From assembly GCF_044466355.1 (NCBI RefSeq), contig NZ_JBITMQ010000023.1, forward strand, positions 1 through 64,000: a stretch of 64,000 nucleotides of DNA, read 5' to 3'. Source of the DNA: Actinophytocola sp044466355. Lineage in GTDB: Bacteria; Actinomycetota; Actinomycetes; Mycobacteriales; Pseudonocardiaceae. A model generated the notes under the pieces. The model worked only from the letters and a program-made list of their open reading frames with translations, searched no databases and was not told the origin of the DNA. The translations under genes were made by a program, and so were the position numbers. Position 1 is the stretch's first letter; every line of letters starts with the position of its first letter. Positions 43,892 to 53,015 of this stretch are shown in pieces.

Positions 43892-44974
43892 ATGACTCCC
43901 GCATGGCGCGTCCGGGCAGGAGCGTTGACGCTCGCGCTCCCGCTGCTGATCACGCTCTGCCTGCCGAGCGCGACCATGGCACAGGTGGCCGCCCGGCAGC
44001 AGGCTCCGCCAGGGAGTTCCTCCGGGGCTTCGGTGAGCAAGACCGGGTGGTGGTGGCGGGTCAACGAGGCGCCGGCCGGCCAGGTGCCGGTCGCACCGCC
44101 GCAGGCCGCGCCACCGACCGTGCCCGCGGGCACCCTGCCTGTCGCCGCCGCCGCGGGTGAGCCGGAGAAGGTCACGGCGATCGAGTTCGCGCTCGACGCC
44201 ACGCCGGGTGCCACCGTGTCGTCCTTCGTGGTCACCTTGCGTGAGTCCGGCGACCCGGGGGCGAACGTGGGCAACGACGGGGCGAAGGTCGTCGCCTGCC
44301 CGGTCACCGAGCCCTTCTGGACCGAGGGCGAGGCCGCGTCGTGGCAGGCTCGCCCGGACTACGACTGCGACCTGGCCTCGGCGGCCGGCACGCGCGCCGC
44401 GAACGGCGTGTGGACCTTCGACCTGACCTCGATCGCGAGCGAGTGGCTCGCGGCGGACAGCACCATGTCCCCGTCGATCGTGCTCGTCGAGCAGGCCGAG
44501 CCGCCGGAGAGCTTCCAGGTCGCCTACACCGCAGGCGTCGGTGCGCGGCTGAGCGCCACACCGGCGCCGAGCGATGGCGGCGGCGGTGGTGACGGCGGTT
44601 TCGGCGACTCCGGCCCGGTCGACGGCGGTTCTCCAGGTGCGGTCGACGACGGCCTCGGCTCGTCGGGCTCGGTGCCCGCCGACGCCGGACCGGTGCCAGG
44701 TGGGGAGGTGCCCGGCGCGGCGCCGCCGGTCACCGCGGGCGACGAGCCGGCGGTCGCCCAACCCGAGCCTGCCGCCACGGCGTCGCCCGCGTTGTTCGAC
44801 AACATCCCGGCCACCGCGCTCGCCCTGATCCCGGTCGGGCTGGTCGCGGCCTATCTCGTGATGCTCGTGCTCGGGCCACACGGCGAGCCGGCGACGTCAA
44901 CGACCAGGCGCGGCGTCAGCCGGGCCCTCGACCTCAGGCGTGCGCGGCGTGTCCTGGACAGGAAGGTGCGGTAG
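43892..44974 (+). CDS. Secreted, membrane-anchored beta-rich protein of the Liv operon
   Basis: A 360-aa protein: signal peptide (~1-31, ALTLALPLLITLCLPSATMA), a beta-rich globular part ~90-215 (EKVTAIEFALDATPGATVSS ... GVWTFDLTSIASEWLA) reminiscent of DNRLRE or carbohydrate-binding modules, a Gly/Asp/Ser/Pro linker, a C-terminal TM helix (~308-330) and a basic tail. It abuts the lipoprotein gene (TAG-ATG adjacent). A surface co-receptor for the transporter is an attractive guess. Confidence 0.75.
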   Translation: MTPAWRVRAGALTLALPLLITLCLPSATMAQVAARQQAPPGSSSGASVSKTGWWWRVNEAPAGQVPVAPPQAAPPTVPAGTLPVAAAAGEPEKVTAIEFALDATPGATVSSFVVTLRESGDPGANVGNDGAKVVACPVTEPFWTEGEAASWQARPDYDCDLASAAGTRAANGVWTFDLTSIASEWLAADSTMSPSIVLVEQAEPPESFQVAYTAGVGARLSATPAPSDGGGGGDGGFGDSGPVDGGSPGAVDDGLGSSGSVPADAGPVPGGEVPGAAPPVTAGDEPAVAQPEPAATASPALFDNIPATALALIPVGLVAAYLVMLVLGPHGEPATSTTRRGVSRALDLRRARRVLDRKVR

Positions 44975-46402
44975 ATGCGGTCACGGATGGCGGTGGCCGT
45001 GTTCGGCATCGCGGCACTGCTGGTCGCCGGGTGCGGTCAGAAGCCCGGCGTCGCCGACCTGTACGCCGGACCGGCCGGGCAGGCAGGCGGTGGCGGCGGA
45101 GGAGCGGGCCTCGACGACGGTTCGGGGGCGGGTGCGGGCAGCTCACAGCCCGGCGTTCCCGGCGGTACCGAGCCCGGCGCGGGCGGTGGCGGTGGCGGCC
45201 CGACCGGAGGCGGTACCGGTGGCGGTGGCGGCACGGGCGGCGGCTCCGGCGGGGGCTCCGGCGGCGGTGGGGGCGGTGGCGCGCGCGGCCCGGTCGACCG
45301 GACCGGGGTCACCAACAGCTCGATCAAGATCGGCATCCACGCGCCGGTGACCGGCGCGGCGGCCATCCCGCAGGACTCGTTCCGCCGGGCCGTCGGCGTC
45401 TATGCCAGCTATGTCAACGAACGAGGCGGCATCCACGGCCGCCGGATCGAGGTCGTGTTCCGCAACGACAACTTCAACCCCAACGACGCCAGGGTCGCCT
45501 GCAAGGACCTCGTCCAGCAGCAGAAGGTCTTCCTGCTCATCGGCGGCGCGGGCTCGGACCAGATCGACGCGTGCGGGCGGTACGCGGCCTCGCTCGGCGT
45601 CCCCTACATCTCGGCCGGTGTGCACGAGACCCGGCCCGGCCAGGGCTCGCTGGCCGGGGCGCGCTCCTACTTCGCGGTGTCGCTGACCTACGAGCAGCAG
45701 GCACCGATGATCACCAGACTCGCCCAGCAGGACTTCCGCGGGCAGCGCGTCGGGCTCGTCGTCGCCGACAACGACAGCCTCGACAGCTACTTCGCGGCAC
45801 AGCGCGGCTCGCTGCAGCGCGCGTTCGGCGGCAACCTGCGCTTCGCCGACCGGGTACCGAAGAACATCCAGGCCGAGGCGCCGACTATCGCGGCCAGGAT
45901 CTGCAACAGCGGGGTACGCGCGGTCGTGTGGAACGGCGCGCCCAGCGGCCTGATCAACGTCACCAAGGCGATGACCTGCACGGTGCGGTTCATCGGTCCC
46001 GGCGTCACCAACGGCCTGAACATCGTCGCCACCGGCGCGTGCCCGCAGCTCAACGGCGCGCAGTTCTTCTCGCCGTTCCCGCAGCTGGACCGGATCGGCG
46101 GAATGGACCCGGCGTTCGCACCGGCGTACCGGAAGAAGAACGGCTCCGCCCCGGACGACATCGGCATCGCGTTGTGGGGTGTGGAGAAGCTGGTCGGCTC
46201 GATGCTGCAGGTGACCGGACGGGACCTGAGCAGGCAGAGCGTGCTCGCCACGATCACGAGCGGCAAGGCCTTCGCGACCGGGGTGTACCCGAACGCGCAG
46301 TTCGGCCGTGACAAGCACTTCGGCGGCACCGCCATGCACCTGTTGCGCGCGGACTGCGGCTCGCGGCAGTTCCGGACCCAGTCGGTCAACGTCCGGCCAT
46401 GA
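44975..46402 (+). CDS. ABC transporter substrate-binding lipoprotein with Gly-rich linker
   Basis: A 475-aa protein. Lipobox LLVAGC (lipidated Cys20), then a ~65-residue Gly-rich spacer (residues ~36-105) and a Peripla_BP_6 domain (SIKIGIHAPVTGAAAIPQDSFRRAV ... FVNERGGIHGRRIEVVFRNDNFNPNDA). The domain is of the branched-chain amino acid/amide-binding (LivJ) family. The long Gly spacer is atypical and would hold the binder away from the membrane. Ligand unknown. Confidence 0.9.
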   Translation: MRSRMAVAVFGIAALLVAGCGQKPGVADLYAGPAGQAGGGGGGAGLDDGSGAGAGSSQPGVPGGTEPGAGGGGGGPTGGGTGGGGGTGGGSGGGSGGGGGGGARGPVDRTGVTNSSIKIGIHAPVTGAAAIPQDSFRRAVGVYASYVNERGGIHGRRIEVVFRNDNFNPNDARVACKDLVQQQKVFLLIGGAGSDQIDACGRYAASLGVPYISAGVHETRPGQGSLAGARSYFAVSLTYEQQAPMITRLAQQDFRGQRVGLVVADNDSLDSYFAAQRGSLQRAFGGNLRFADRVPKNIQAEAPTIAARICNSGVRAVVWNGAPSGLINVTKAMTCTVRFIGPGVTNGLNIVATGACPQLNGAQFFSPFPQLDRIGGMDPAFAPAYRKKNGSAPDDIGIALWGVEKLVGSMLQVTGRDLSRQSVLATITSGKAFATGVYPNAQFGRDKHFGGTAMHLLRADCGSRQFRTQSVNVRP

Positions 46403-47292
46403 CACAGGAACTGGGCATCGCCCTGACCGTCGGCCTGCTGCAGGGGTGTGTGTATGCCCTGGTGGCCCTGGGCATCGTGCTCGTCTACCGGGCGTCGGGG
46501 GTGTTCAACTTCGCGCAGACGGAGTTCGGCACCACCGGGTTGTTCGGCGCGTTCGTCGCGGTCGAGGTCTGGGAGTGGGGCTACGGATGGGGCCTGCTGT
46601 TCGGGCTCGGGGTCGCGGTCGCGATGGGCCTGCTGACCGAACGGCTGGTGATCCACCCGCTGCGCGACTCGTCCCGGGTCACCCTCCTGGTCGGCACCGC
46701 GGGCGTCGCACTCGCCGCCGTCGGCATCCAGTTCTGGCAGAACAACGAGATCCCGATCCGGACGATGCCCAAGATCGTCGACGGGGTGTTCGCGGCGCCG
46801 TTCGGTGCGGCGATCACCTACCAGCAGCTGTTCACCGTCGGCGCGCTGGCGGTGGCGGCCATCGCGCTCGCGATGTTCTTCCGGTCCCCGTCGGGTCTCG
46901 CGATCCAGGCGGCGCAACAGGAGTCGACCGCGGCCGAACTCGTCGGCATCAGCGTCCGCCGGGTCTCGATGATCACCTGGGGGATCGCCGCGCTGCTCGG
47001 CGGGCTCGCCGGGGTGCTCACCGGCCCGTACACCACGTTCACCGCCGGGTTCCTCACCTTCGGCGGCGGCGCCTCGCTCGTGCCCGGCTTCATGGCGGCG
47101 GTGCTCGCGGGCATGAGGAGCATGCCGGGCGCGGTGCTCGGCGGGCTCGTCGTCGGCGTGGTCGAGCAGCTGGGCACGCTGAGCCTGTTCAACGAGATCC
47201 ACGGTGCGAAGGCGATGGTGCTGTTCGTGTTCCTGCTCGCCGTGCTGCTGCTGCGACCGCAGGGCCTGTTCGTGCGGAAGGCGGTTGCATGA
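46399..47292 (+). CDS. livH: Branched-chain amino acid-type ABC permease
   Basis: A 297-aa LivH-type permease with ~8 membrane helices; GLLQGCVYALVALGIVLVYRASGVFNFAQ is the LivH N-terminal signature. ATGA overlaps with both neighbours. Functional symbol is by family; substrate may not be leucine. Confidence 0.9.
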   Translation: MTQELGIALTVGLLQGCVYALVALGIVLVYRASGVFNFAQTEFGTTGLFGAFVAVEVWEWGYGWGLLFGLGVAVAMGLLTERLVIHPLRDSSRVTLLVGTAGVALAAVGIQFWQNNEIPIRTMPKIVDGVFAAPFGAAITYQQLFTVGALAVAAIALAMFFRSPSGLAIQAAQQESTAAELVGISVRRVSMITWGIAALLGGLAGVLTGPYTTFTAGFLTFGGGASLVPGFMAAVLAGMRSMPGAVLGGLVVGVVEQLGTLSLFNEIHGAKAMVLFVFLLAVLLLRPQGLFVRKAVA

Positions 47293-48443
47293 GCACGACG
47301 GAGGAGCGGGCCGCGGCACCCGAAACCCCGCCGGAGACCACACTGGTCCTTCCGGCCACAGTGGACAGTCCGGTGCGGTTCCGGCCGGGTGCGGTGGGTG
47401 TGCTGGCACGTGGCGTCGGGTGGGCGGTGCTGGTCTGGCTGGTGCTCGCGGTGCCCGGCAACATCGCGTCCCCGTTCGAACTGGGCGCGGCCGATGTCAG
47501 CGCGCTGTCGCTGGCCGCCATCTACGGCATCGTCGGCCTGTCGCTCAACGTGCTGATCGGCTACGCGGGGCAGATCTCGTTCGGCCACCAGGCATTCGTC
47601 GGGCTGGGGGCGTTCACCTCCGCCTACGTCGTGACCGACCTGCACATCGAGTTCTGGCTCGCACTGCCGATCGCGGCGGCGTTGTCCGGGTTGCAGGCCG
47701 CCGTGCTGGGCGCGATCTCGCTGCGGCTGACCGGCCTGTACTTCGCGCTGGTCACCCTGGCCTACGGCCTTTTCGCGGAGGAGACCCTGTTCGGCATCGC
47801 CGGGTTCACCGGCGGCGAGGGCGGCAAGGACGCGCCGCGGCCGATGGGGTTCGACGACGACCACCGGTACTACTACCTGTGCCTGGGCTTCCTCGCGGTG
47901 GTGCTGTGGCTGGACTGGCGACTGACCCGGTCCAAGGGTGGCCGGGCACTGCAGGCGCTGCGGGAGAACCCGCGGGTCGCGGCCTCGTTCGGCATCGACG
48001 TGAAGGCCTACATCCTGCTCGCGTTCGCGACCTCCGGCGTGTTCGCCGGTGTCGCCGGGTCGCTGTTCGCGCACAACGCGGGGCTCGTCGTACCCAGCAA
48101 GTTCGGATTCGAACTGGCGCTCGTGTTCGTGCTCATGACGGTGGTCGGCGGGTTGCGCAGCCGGTCCGGAGTGGTCATCGGGTCGGCCTTCTTCGCTCTG
48201 ATGGGCACGGGCAAGCTCGTGGAGTTCCTCAACCTGGAGGGTTTCGTCGAGGGCACGATCGGGCTGCCGAAGGACTTCGTCGGGCTCGTCGTCGGCCCGG
48301 TCCTGCTGCTGCTGACGATCACCCTGTTCCCGGGCGGCATCGGCCAGCAGATCGCGCCCGTCCGGGAGTGGTTGCTCGGCAGGCGGTTCGACGTCCACGC
48401 CGGGAAGGTCAGGGAGGTCGAGGTCACCGATGTCCGTGCTTGA
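47289..48443 (+). CDS. livM: Branched-chain amino acid-type ABC permease
   Basis: A 384-aa LivM-type permease: ~50-residue cytoplasmic N-terminus, ~10 hydrophobic segments, AIYGIVGLSLNVLIGYAGQISFGHQAFVGLGAF, and the EAA-like loop GRALQALRENPRVAASFGID that docks on the ATPases. Start within the livH stop; end overlaps livG by 14 nt. Confidence 0.9.
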   Translation: MSTTEERAAAPETPPETTLVLPATVDSPVRFRPGAVGVLARGVGWAVLVWLVLAVPGNIASPFELGAADVSALSLAAIYGIVGLSLNVLIGYAGQISFGHQAFVGLGAFTSAYVVTDLHIEFWLALPIAAALSGLQAAVLGAISLRLTGLYFALVTLAYGLFAEETLFGIAGFTGGEGGKDAPRPMGFDDDHRYYYLCLGFLAVVLWLDWRLTRSKGGRALQALRENPRVAASFGIDVKAYILLAFATSGVFAGVAGSLFAHNAGLVVPSKFGFELALVFVLMTVVGGLRSRSGVVIGSAFFALMGTGKLVEFLNLEGFVEGTIGLPKDFVGLVVGPVLLLLTITLFPGGIGQQIAPVREWLLGRRFDVHAGKVREVEVTDVRA

Positions 48444-49215
48444 GGTCGACCGGGTCAGCATCCACTTCGGCGGTGTCAAGGCGCTGCAGGACGTCACGCT
48501 GCGCGCGGGCGAATGGGAGATCGTGGGCATCATCGGCCCGAACGGGGCAGGCAAGACCACGCTGTTCAACTGCGTCACCGGCTTCTACCGGCCCAACCAG
48601 GGCACGGTCCGCTACCGCGGCCGGGACGTCACCCGGATGACGGTGCATGCCCGGGCAGCGCTCGGCATCGGCCGGACCTTCCAGAACGTCGGCCTGGTCA
48701 AGAACACGACCGTGCTGGAGAACCTGGTCACCGCACAGCATCTGGAGGTCGGCTACGGCCCCGTGTCCGGGATGGCCGGCAGCCCGACCACCTTCGTCGA
48801 GGAGCGGCGCCTGCGCGAGCGTGCGCACGAGCTGCTGGACCTGCTCGAACTGGCGGACCACGCCGGCGACCGGGTCGCGGACCTGTCGTACGGCCTGCAG
48901 AAGCGGGTGGAGATCGCCGCGGTGCTCGCCACCGACCCGGACCTGCTGCTGCTCGACGAGCCCGGCTCCGGCATGGGCCCGGAGGAGGCGCACGCGCTCG
49001 GCGCGGTGTTGCTGTCGCTCCGCAGGGAGTTCGGCATCACGATCGTGCTCATCGACCACCACGTGCCGCTGGTCACCCAGGTCTCCGACTACGTCTACTG
49101 CCTGAACTTCGGGCGTGTGCTGGCCGAGGGGAGACCGGACGTCGTGCGCAGGCACCCGGAGGTCGTCCGCGCGTACCTCGGCGAGGAGCCCGCGGTGGAA
49201 GAGGAGCACGTCTGA
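48430..49215 (+). CDS. livG: Branched-chain amino acid-type ABC ATPase
   Basis: A 261-aa LivG ATPase: Walker A GPNGAGKTT (~37-45), Q-loop GRTFQNVGLV, signature DLSYGLQKRVEIAAVLA in place of LSGGQ, Walker B LLLLDEPGSGM, and HxxH ending IDHHVPLV. Overlaps livM and livF, so a strict operon. Confidence 0.92.
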   Translation: MSVLEVDRVSIHFGGVKALQDVTLRAGEWEIVGIIGPNGAGKTTLFNCVTGFYRPNQGTVRYRGRDVTRMTVHARAALGIGRTFQNVGLVKNTTVLENLVTAQHLEVGYGPVSGMAGSPTTFVEERRLRERAHELLDLLELADHAGDRVADLSYGLQKRVEIAAVLATDPDLLLLDEPGSGMGPEEAHALGAVLLSLRREFGITIVLIDHHVPLVTQVSDYVYCLNFGRVLAEGRPDVVRRHPEVVRAYLGEEPAVEEEHV

Positions 49216-49925
49216 TGGCCCTGCTCGAGGTCAGCGACCTCGTCGTGTCCTACGACGCGTTCCCCGTGCTCCAGGGGATCAGCTTCGAGGTCGGCGAGGG
49301 CGAGGTCTGCGTGTTGCTCGGCCTCAACGGCGCGGGCAAGACCACCACGGTGAGCACCGTCGCGGGCCTGTTGCGCCCCCGGTCCGGCCGGGTGCAGTTC
49401 GACGGCGACGACCTGGGCCGCCGTTCGCCGTCGGCACGCGTCGCGGCGGGCATCTCGCTCTGCCCGGAGGGACGCCGGGTCTTCCCCCGGCTCACGGTCC
49501 GTCAGAACCTGCGTCTCGGCGCGTGGACCCGGCGCAGGGAGCCGAAGCTGGTCCGGCGCCAGTTCGACCTCGTGCTCGACTACTTCCCCCGCCTGGCCGA
49601 GCGGGAAGGCCAGCTCGCGGGCACGCTCTCGGGCGGTGAGCAGCAGACGCTCGCCGTCGGCCGGGCGATGATGTCGCGGCCCCGGCTGCTGCTGATCGAC
49701 GAGGCGTCCCTCGGGCTGTCACCGACCGTGGCGCGCACGGTCTGGGAGGTCACCGCGCGGATCGCGGCGGACGGCACCACGGTGCTGATGGTGGAGCAGA
49801 GCGCCGGCGCCCTCGCGTTCGCGGACCGGGCGTTGATCATGGAGAAGGGCACCCTGGTGTACTCCGGCGTGGGTGACGAGCTGCGCGACGTCAACCTGCG
49901 CGAGGCGTATCTCGGGGCCGGATAA
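49215..49925 (+). CDS. livF: Branched-chain amino acid-type ABC ATPase
   Basis: A 236-aa LivF ATPase: GLNGAGKTT Walker A, CPEGRRVFPRLTVRQNL, signature LSGGEQQTLAVGRA, Walker B LLLIDEASLGL. ATG shares its A with the livG TGA. Pairs with LivG to power the permease. Confidence 0.92.
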   Translation: MALLEVSDLVVSYDAFPVLQGISFEVGEGEVCVLLGLNGAGKTTTVSTVAGLLRPRSGRVQFDGDDLGRRSPSARVAAGISLCPEGRRVFPRLTVRQNLRLGAWTRRREPKLVRRQFDLVLDYFPRLAEREGQLAGTLSGGEQQTLAVGRAMMSRPRLLLIDEASLGLSPTVARTVWEVTARIAADGTTVLMVEQSAGALAFADRALIMEKGTLVYSGVGDELRDVNLREAYLGAG

Positions 49926-49935
49926 GGAGAACACG

Positions 49936-50406
49936 GTGCGGATCAACCTCGGCCGGCTCGGCGGGCAGCTCGGTGTGCTGCTGTGTCTCGCCGGGTTCCT
50001 GGCCATCTTCCTCGGCTGGAACGGTGCGGCGAGCTACAACTTCCTGCCCGCACAGTTCCCGTTCCTGATCTCCGGCGGCATCGTCGGGCTCGCCATCGTC
50101 GTGGTGGGCGCGGCCATGATCATCGTGCAGAACCAGCGCACGGACCGGGCCCGGCTGGAAGAGGCGATCGACCGGCTCGTCGCCGCGGTCGAGCACCAGG
50201 GCTCGGGCGGCCGGACGGCGGGCGGCTTCGGCTTCACCGGGTACGTCGTGGCGGGCGAGTCGTCGTACCACCGCGTCGACTGCCATCTGCCGGAGGCCAG
50301 GGACGAGGCCGAGCTGGCGCCCATCGAGGACGTCGTGTCCCGCGGTCTGTCCGCCTGCCGGGTGTGCAACCCGCCCAGGATCGGGTCGCAGCTGACGAAG
50401 CCGTGA
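49936..50406 (+). CDS. Two-TM membrane protein with Ada-like Cys/His C-terminus
   Basis: A 156-aa protein: two membrane helices (~12-32 and ~48-68), a coiled segment, then ESSYHRVDCHLPEARDEAEL and SACRVCNPP. The C-terminal pattern SxxYHxxxC ... CxxCxP resembles zinc-binding segments of Ada and related proteins, on a membrane protein. GTG with AAGGAG 6 nt upstream. GTGA overlap with the next gene places it in the Liv operon. Confidence 0.75.
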   Translation: MRINLGRLGGQLGVLLCLAGFLAIFLGWNGAASYNFLPAQFPFLISGGIVGLAIVVVGAAMIIVQNQRTDRARLEEAIDRLVAAVEHQGSGGRTAGGFGFTGYVVAGESSYHRVDCHLPEARDEAELAPIEDVVSRGLSACRVCNPPRIGSQLTKP

Positions 50407-51584
50407 CGAGACCGTGGGCCGCGCCGGGCACGGTGCTGGCTCTGCTGGCGCTCCTGGCCGGGTGCGGACTGCCGGACGCCACCGGCGAGCCGCCCCGGCC
50501 GCCGGCGCGGGTCGCCGACGCCACCACGGAGTCCTCGGAGTGGGAGGTCGCCGACCCCGGACCGCTGCGCGGAGGTCTGCTGCGCGCGGACCTGCTCGTG
50601 CTGGCCCCCGAGTCGTTGCCGGGCGACATCGTCGAGTCGGTGCGCGCTGTCCCCGGCGTCCGCGAGGCCTCCGCGCTGTCGGTCGCGTCCGTACCGGTCG
50701 CCGAGCGCACGATCACCGTCGCGGGGGTCGACCCGTCCGCCTACCGCCGGTTCACACCGGAGGTGACCGCCGAGTCGGACGCGGTGTGGCGGTCGGTCGC
50801 GAAGGGCGAGACCGTGATCGGCCACGGGATCGGCCGGGATCTTCGGCAACCGCCCGGTAGTGTGCTGGAGTTCGCCAACCGGCCCGACCTCGGCGTGCGG
50901 GTGGGCGCGCACGCGGTGACCGTGCCGCACGTGGACGCCGTCGTGAACGACCGGCGCGCCGCACAACTCGGGATCGTGGCGGGCAACGCACTGCTGGTGT
51001 CCGCCGCCCCGGACCGTCTCGCGGAGGTGGCCGCCGCGGTACGTACCGCCGTCACCGGCCGCGCGACGCTCCAACCGCTGACCGCGACGACACCCCGGAC
51101 GGGCAGCCGCCAGGCCGCTCACCTCACCGGCGGCACGGTCGCCCGCGCGGTGGGCACGTTCAGCTACGAGTACTTCCCGGACGGGACCGTGCGGCCGGAC
51201 GCCCGGTGGGTCGCCGCGAACATCCGCACCGATCGGGTGCCGCTGCTCGGACAGGTGACCTGCCACCGCACGATGCTGCCGCGACTGCGGGCCGCGCTCA
51301 CGGAGGTCGTGCGCACGGGTTTGGCCGACGCGATCGACGCCGGGGACTACGGCGGCTGCTACGTCCCCCGGTTCATCGGCCACGACCCGAACCGGGGCCT
51401 GTCACTGCACACGTGGGGCATCGCGATCGACCTGAACGTGGCGACGAACCAGCGGGGCACGGCCGGCCGGATCGACCGGCGGGTCGTCGACATCTTCGCC
51501 AGATGGGGCTTCGCGTGGGGCGGCACCTGGCGGTGGACCGACCCCATGCACTTCGAACTCGCCCGGCTGGTCACCGTGCCATGA
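50403..51584 (+). CDS. Lipoprotein VanY/M15 D-alanyl-D-alanine carboxypeptidase-like
   Basis: A 393-aa lipoprotein: lipobox LLALLAGC, an N-terminal module (~50-220, FtsX/MacB periplasmic-like strands) and a C-terminal M15 domain with HTWGIAIDLN (His/Asp metal ligands) and PMHFE (last His). VanY-like enzymes cut the D-Ala-D-Ala of cell wall peptides. Why a Liv transporter operon ends with one is unclear; perhaps import of wall-derived amino acids. Confidence 0.82.
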   Translation: MTRPWAAPGTVLALLALLAGCGLPDATGEPPRPPARVADATTESSEWEVADPGPLRGGLLRADLLVLAPESLPGDIVESVRAVPGVREASALSVASVPVAERTITVAGVDPSAYRRFTPEVTAESDAVWRSVAKGETVIGHGIGRDLRQPPGSVLEFANRPDLGVRVGAHAVTVPHVDAVVNDRRAAQLGIVAGNALLVSAAPDRLAEVAAAVRTAVTGRATLQPLTATTPRTGSRQAAHLTGGTVARAVGTFSYEYFPDGTVRPDARWVAANIRTDRVPLLGQVTCHRTMLPRLRAALTEVVRTGLADAIDAGDYGGCYVPRFIGHDPNRGLSLHTWGIAIDLNVATNQRGTAGRIDRRVVDIFARWGFAWGGTWRWTDPMHFELARLVTVP

Positions 51585-51592
51585 TCGTCCAC

Positions 51593-52021
51593 TCACGTGT
51601 CGAAGCGGATCGGTACCCCGTCGGGCAGCGCGTGGATCTGCTGTGCGAACGGGCCGCGCACGCGCATGCTCGTCACCGCATCCTCGACGGTGAGGTTGTC
51701 CTCGTCGTAGCCGCCGCCCAGCACGAAGAACGTGCGCGGCAGGAGCCGTTCGTCGTGGCCCAGAGCCCCGTGGGTGTCCTGCCAGCGTGTCGCGAACGAT
51801 CGCGCGCCGCGCTCGTCCGATGCGGCGAGCAGCCAGTCCGCCCAGTCGTCGAGGCTCGCGCCGACTGTGGCGCGCTCGCCCGTCTCGGGGTCGAAGGTGC
51901 TCACACGGCGGCTGTCCTCGATCGCGAACTGCACGCCGAACAGGTCCTGGCCGAAGAAGTACAGCCCGTCGGCGAGCGAACCGTAGGTGTATTTCCACGT
52001 CTCGTCCGCATTCCATGTGCC
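51593..52021 (-). pseudogene. SMI1/KNR4 (SUKH) family gene, 5'-truncated
   Basis: The frame reads LLGTWNADETWKYTYGSLAD, then GLYFFGQDLFGVQFAIED ... TFDPETGERATVGASLDDWADWLL ... HDERLLPRTFFVLGGGYDEDNL ... GVPIRFDT, the usual C-terminal three quarters of a ~190-aa SMI1/KNR4 protein. No start codon exists before the frame runs into the antisense strand of the HxlR gene; a GTG at 51934 would give only 113 residues. The missing N-terminus marks a rearrangement breakpoint near 52.02 kb. SUKH proteins are often immunity proteins. Confidence 0.6.
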
Positions 52022-52036
52022 CAGTAGAGGGATTTC

Positions 52037-52663
52037 ATGCGTAGTTACGGCCAGTACTGCGGGCTCGCGCGGTCCCTCGAAATCGTCGGCGACCGGTGGA
52101 ACCTGCTCATCGTCCGCCAGCTCCTCATCGCCCCAGCCCGCTACCGGGAGCTGATCGAGGGCCTCCCGGCATCGCGACCAACCTGCTCACCGACCGGCTC
52201 CGCGACCTCGAGGCCTCGGGTGTGGTCGAACGGCGGCTGGCGGGAGCGGGCAGCGTGTTCGAGTACGCCCTCACTCCATGGGGTGCCGAGCTGCGCCAGC
52301 CGATCGAGAGCCTGCTCCGCTGGTCCACCCCGCTGATGGTCCGCGGCCCCGACGGCGACTCCTTCCGCCCCCAAGTGGCTCACCCTAGCCATTCCCGCCC
52401 TGCTCGACACCCGGGTCAAGGTCCGCCCCTCGGCGAGGATCGGCCTCGAGATCGGCGACCCGTCCTTTCAACTCCGCGCGACCCGCTCCGGCTTCGAGGT
52501 CGGCCCGCATGACGGCCGCGACCTCGACGCCACCGTCCGCGCCGAACCCGCCTGCGTCCTCGGACTCGCCGCCGGCGCCCTCACCTTCAGCGACGCCCGC
52601 GCCCTCGGACTGGTCGAGATCGACGGCGACGAGTCCGTCATCCGCACCGTCTTCGACGTCTGA
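52037..52663 (+). pseudogene. HxlR-type regulator with SCP2-like tail, two frameshifts
   Basis: Reading starts RSYGQYCGLARSLEIVGDRW and LLIVRQLLIAPARYRELIEG (HxlR HTH). A base is missing at ~52168 (CTCCCGGC), shifting to GIATNLLTDRLRDLEASGVV; an extra C at ~52370 (GCCCCCAAG) restores the first frame: WLTLAIPALLDTRVKV ... AGALTFSDARALGLVEIDG (sterol-carrier-like). A single-base deletion followed by an insertion leaves a complete 209-codon gene otherwise. Either a dead gene or sequencing error in homopolymers. Confidence 0.7.
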
Positions 52664-53015
52664 CCAGGCCGCTCCGGGCGGGCGTGGCCTTCTCCTGGCC
52701 CAGCCAAAGGACAGTGGACGGCGTGGTCAGCTGAGCACGATTCCTGCATGTGACTGGACACCTTCGCCTGTACGCCGACAGACCCGATCAAGACCTCGCG
52801 GTCGGTCCTATCAACGCTGTTCACGCACGCACGCTCAAACTCGGGACAGTCGAACCCGGGACGACACCGGTACAAGGTCATGAATCGCATTCGGTGGGCA
52901 GCCAAGTCGACGTGCTGGGTGAGGGTTGGCCGAAGTGGGGCACCCAGCCCACGAGGACATGAGCGCCACTTCGTTGTGTGCGCGGTTTGTGCGGCGGCGC
53001 ACATATGCTGACGGT

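Noticed and set aside
52509..52883. Separate gene in the HxlR tail
   Set aside because: It is the wrong frame of the HxlR C-terminus; the true frame ends at 52663.
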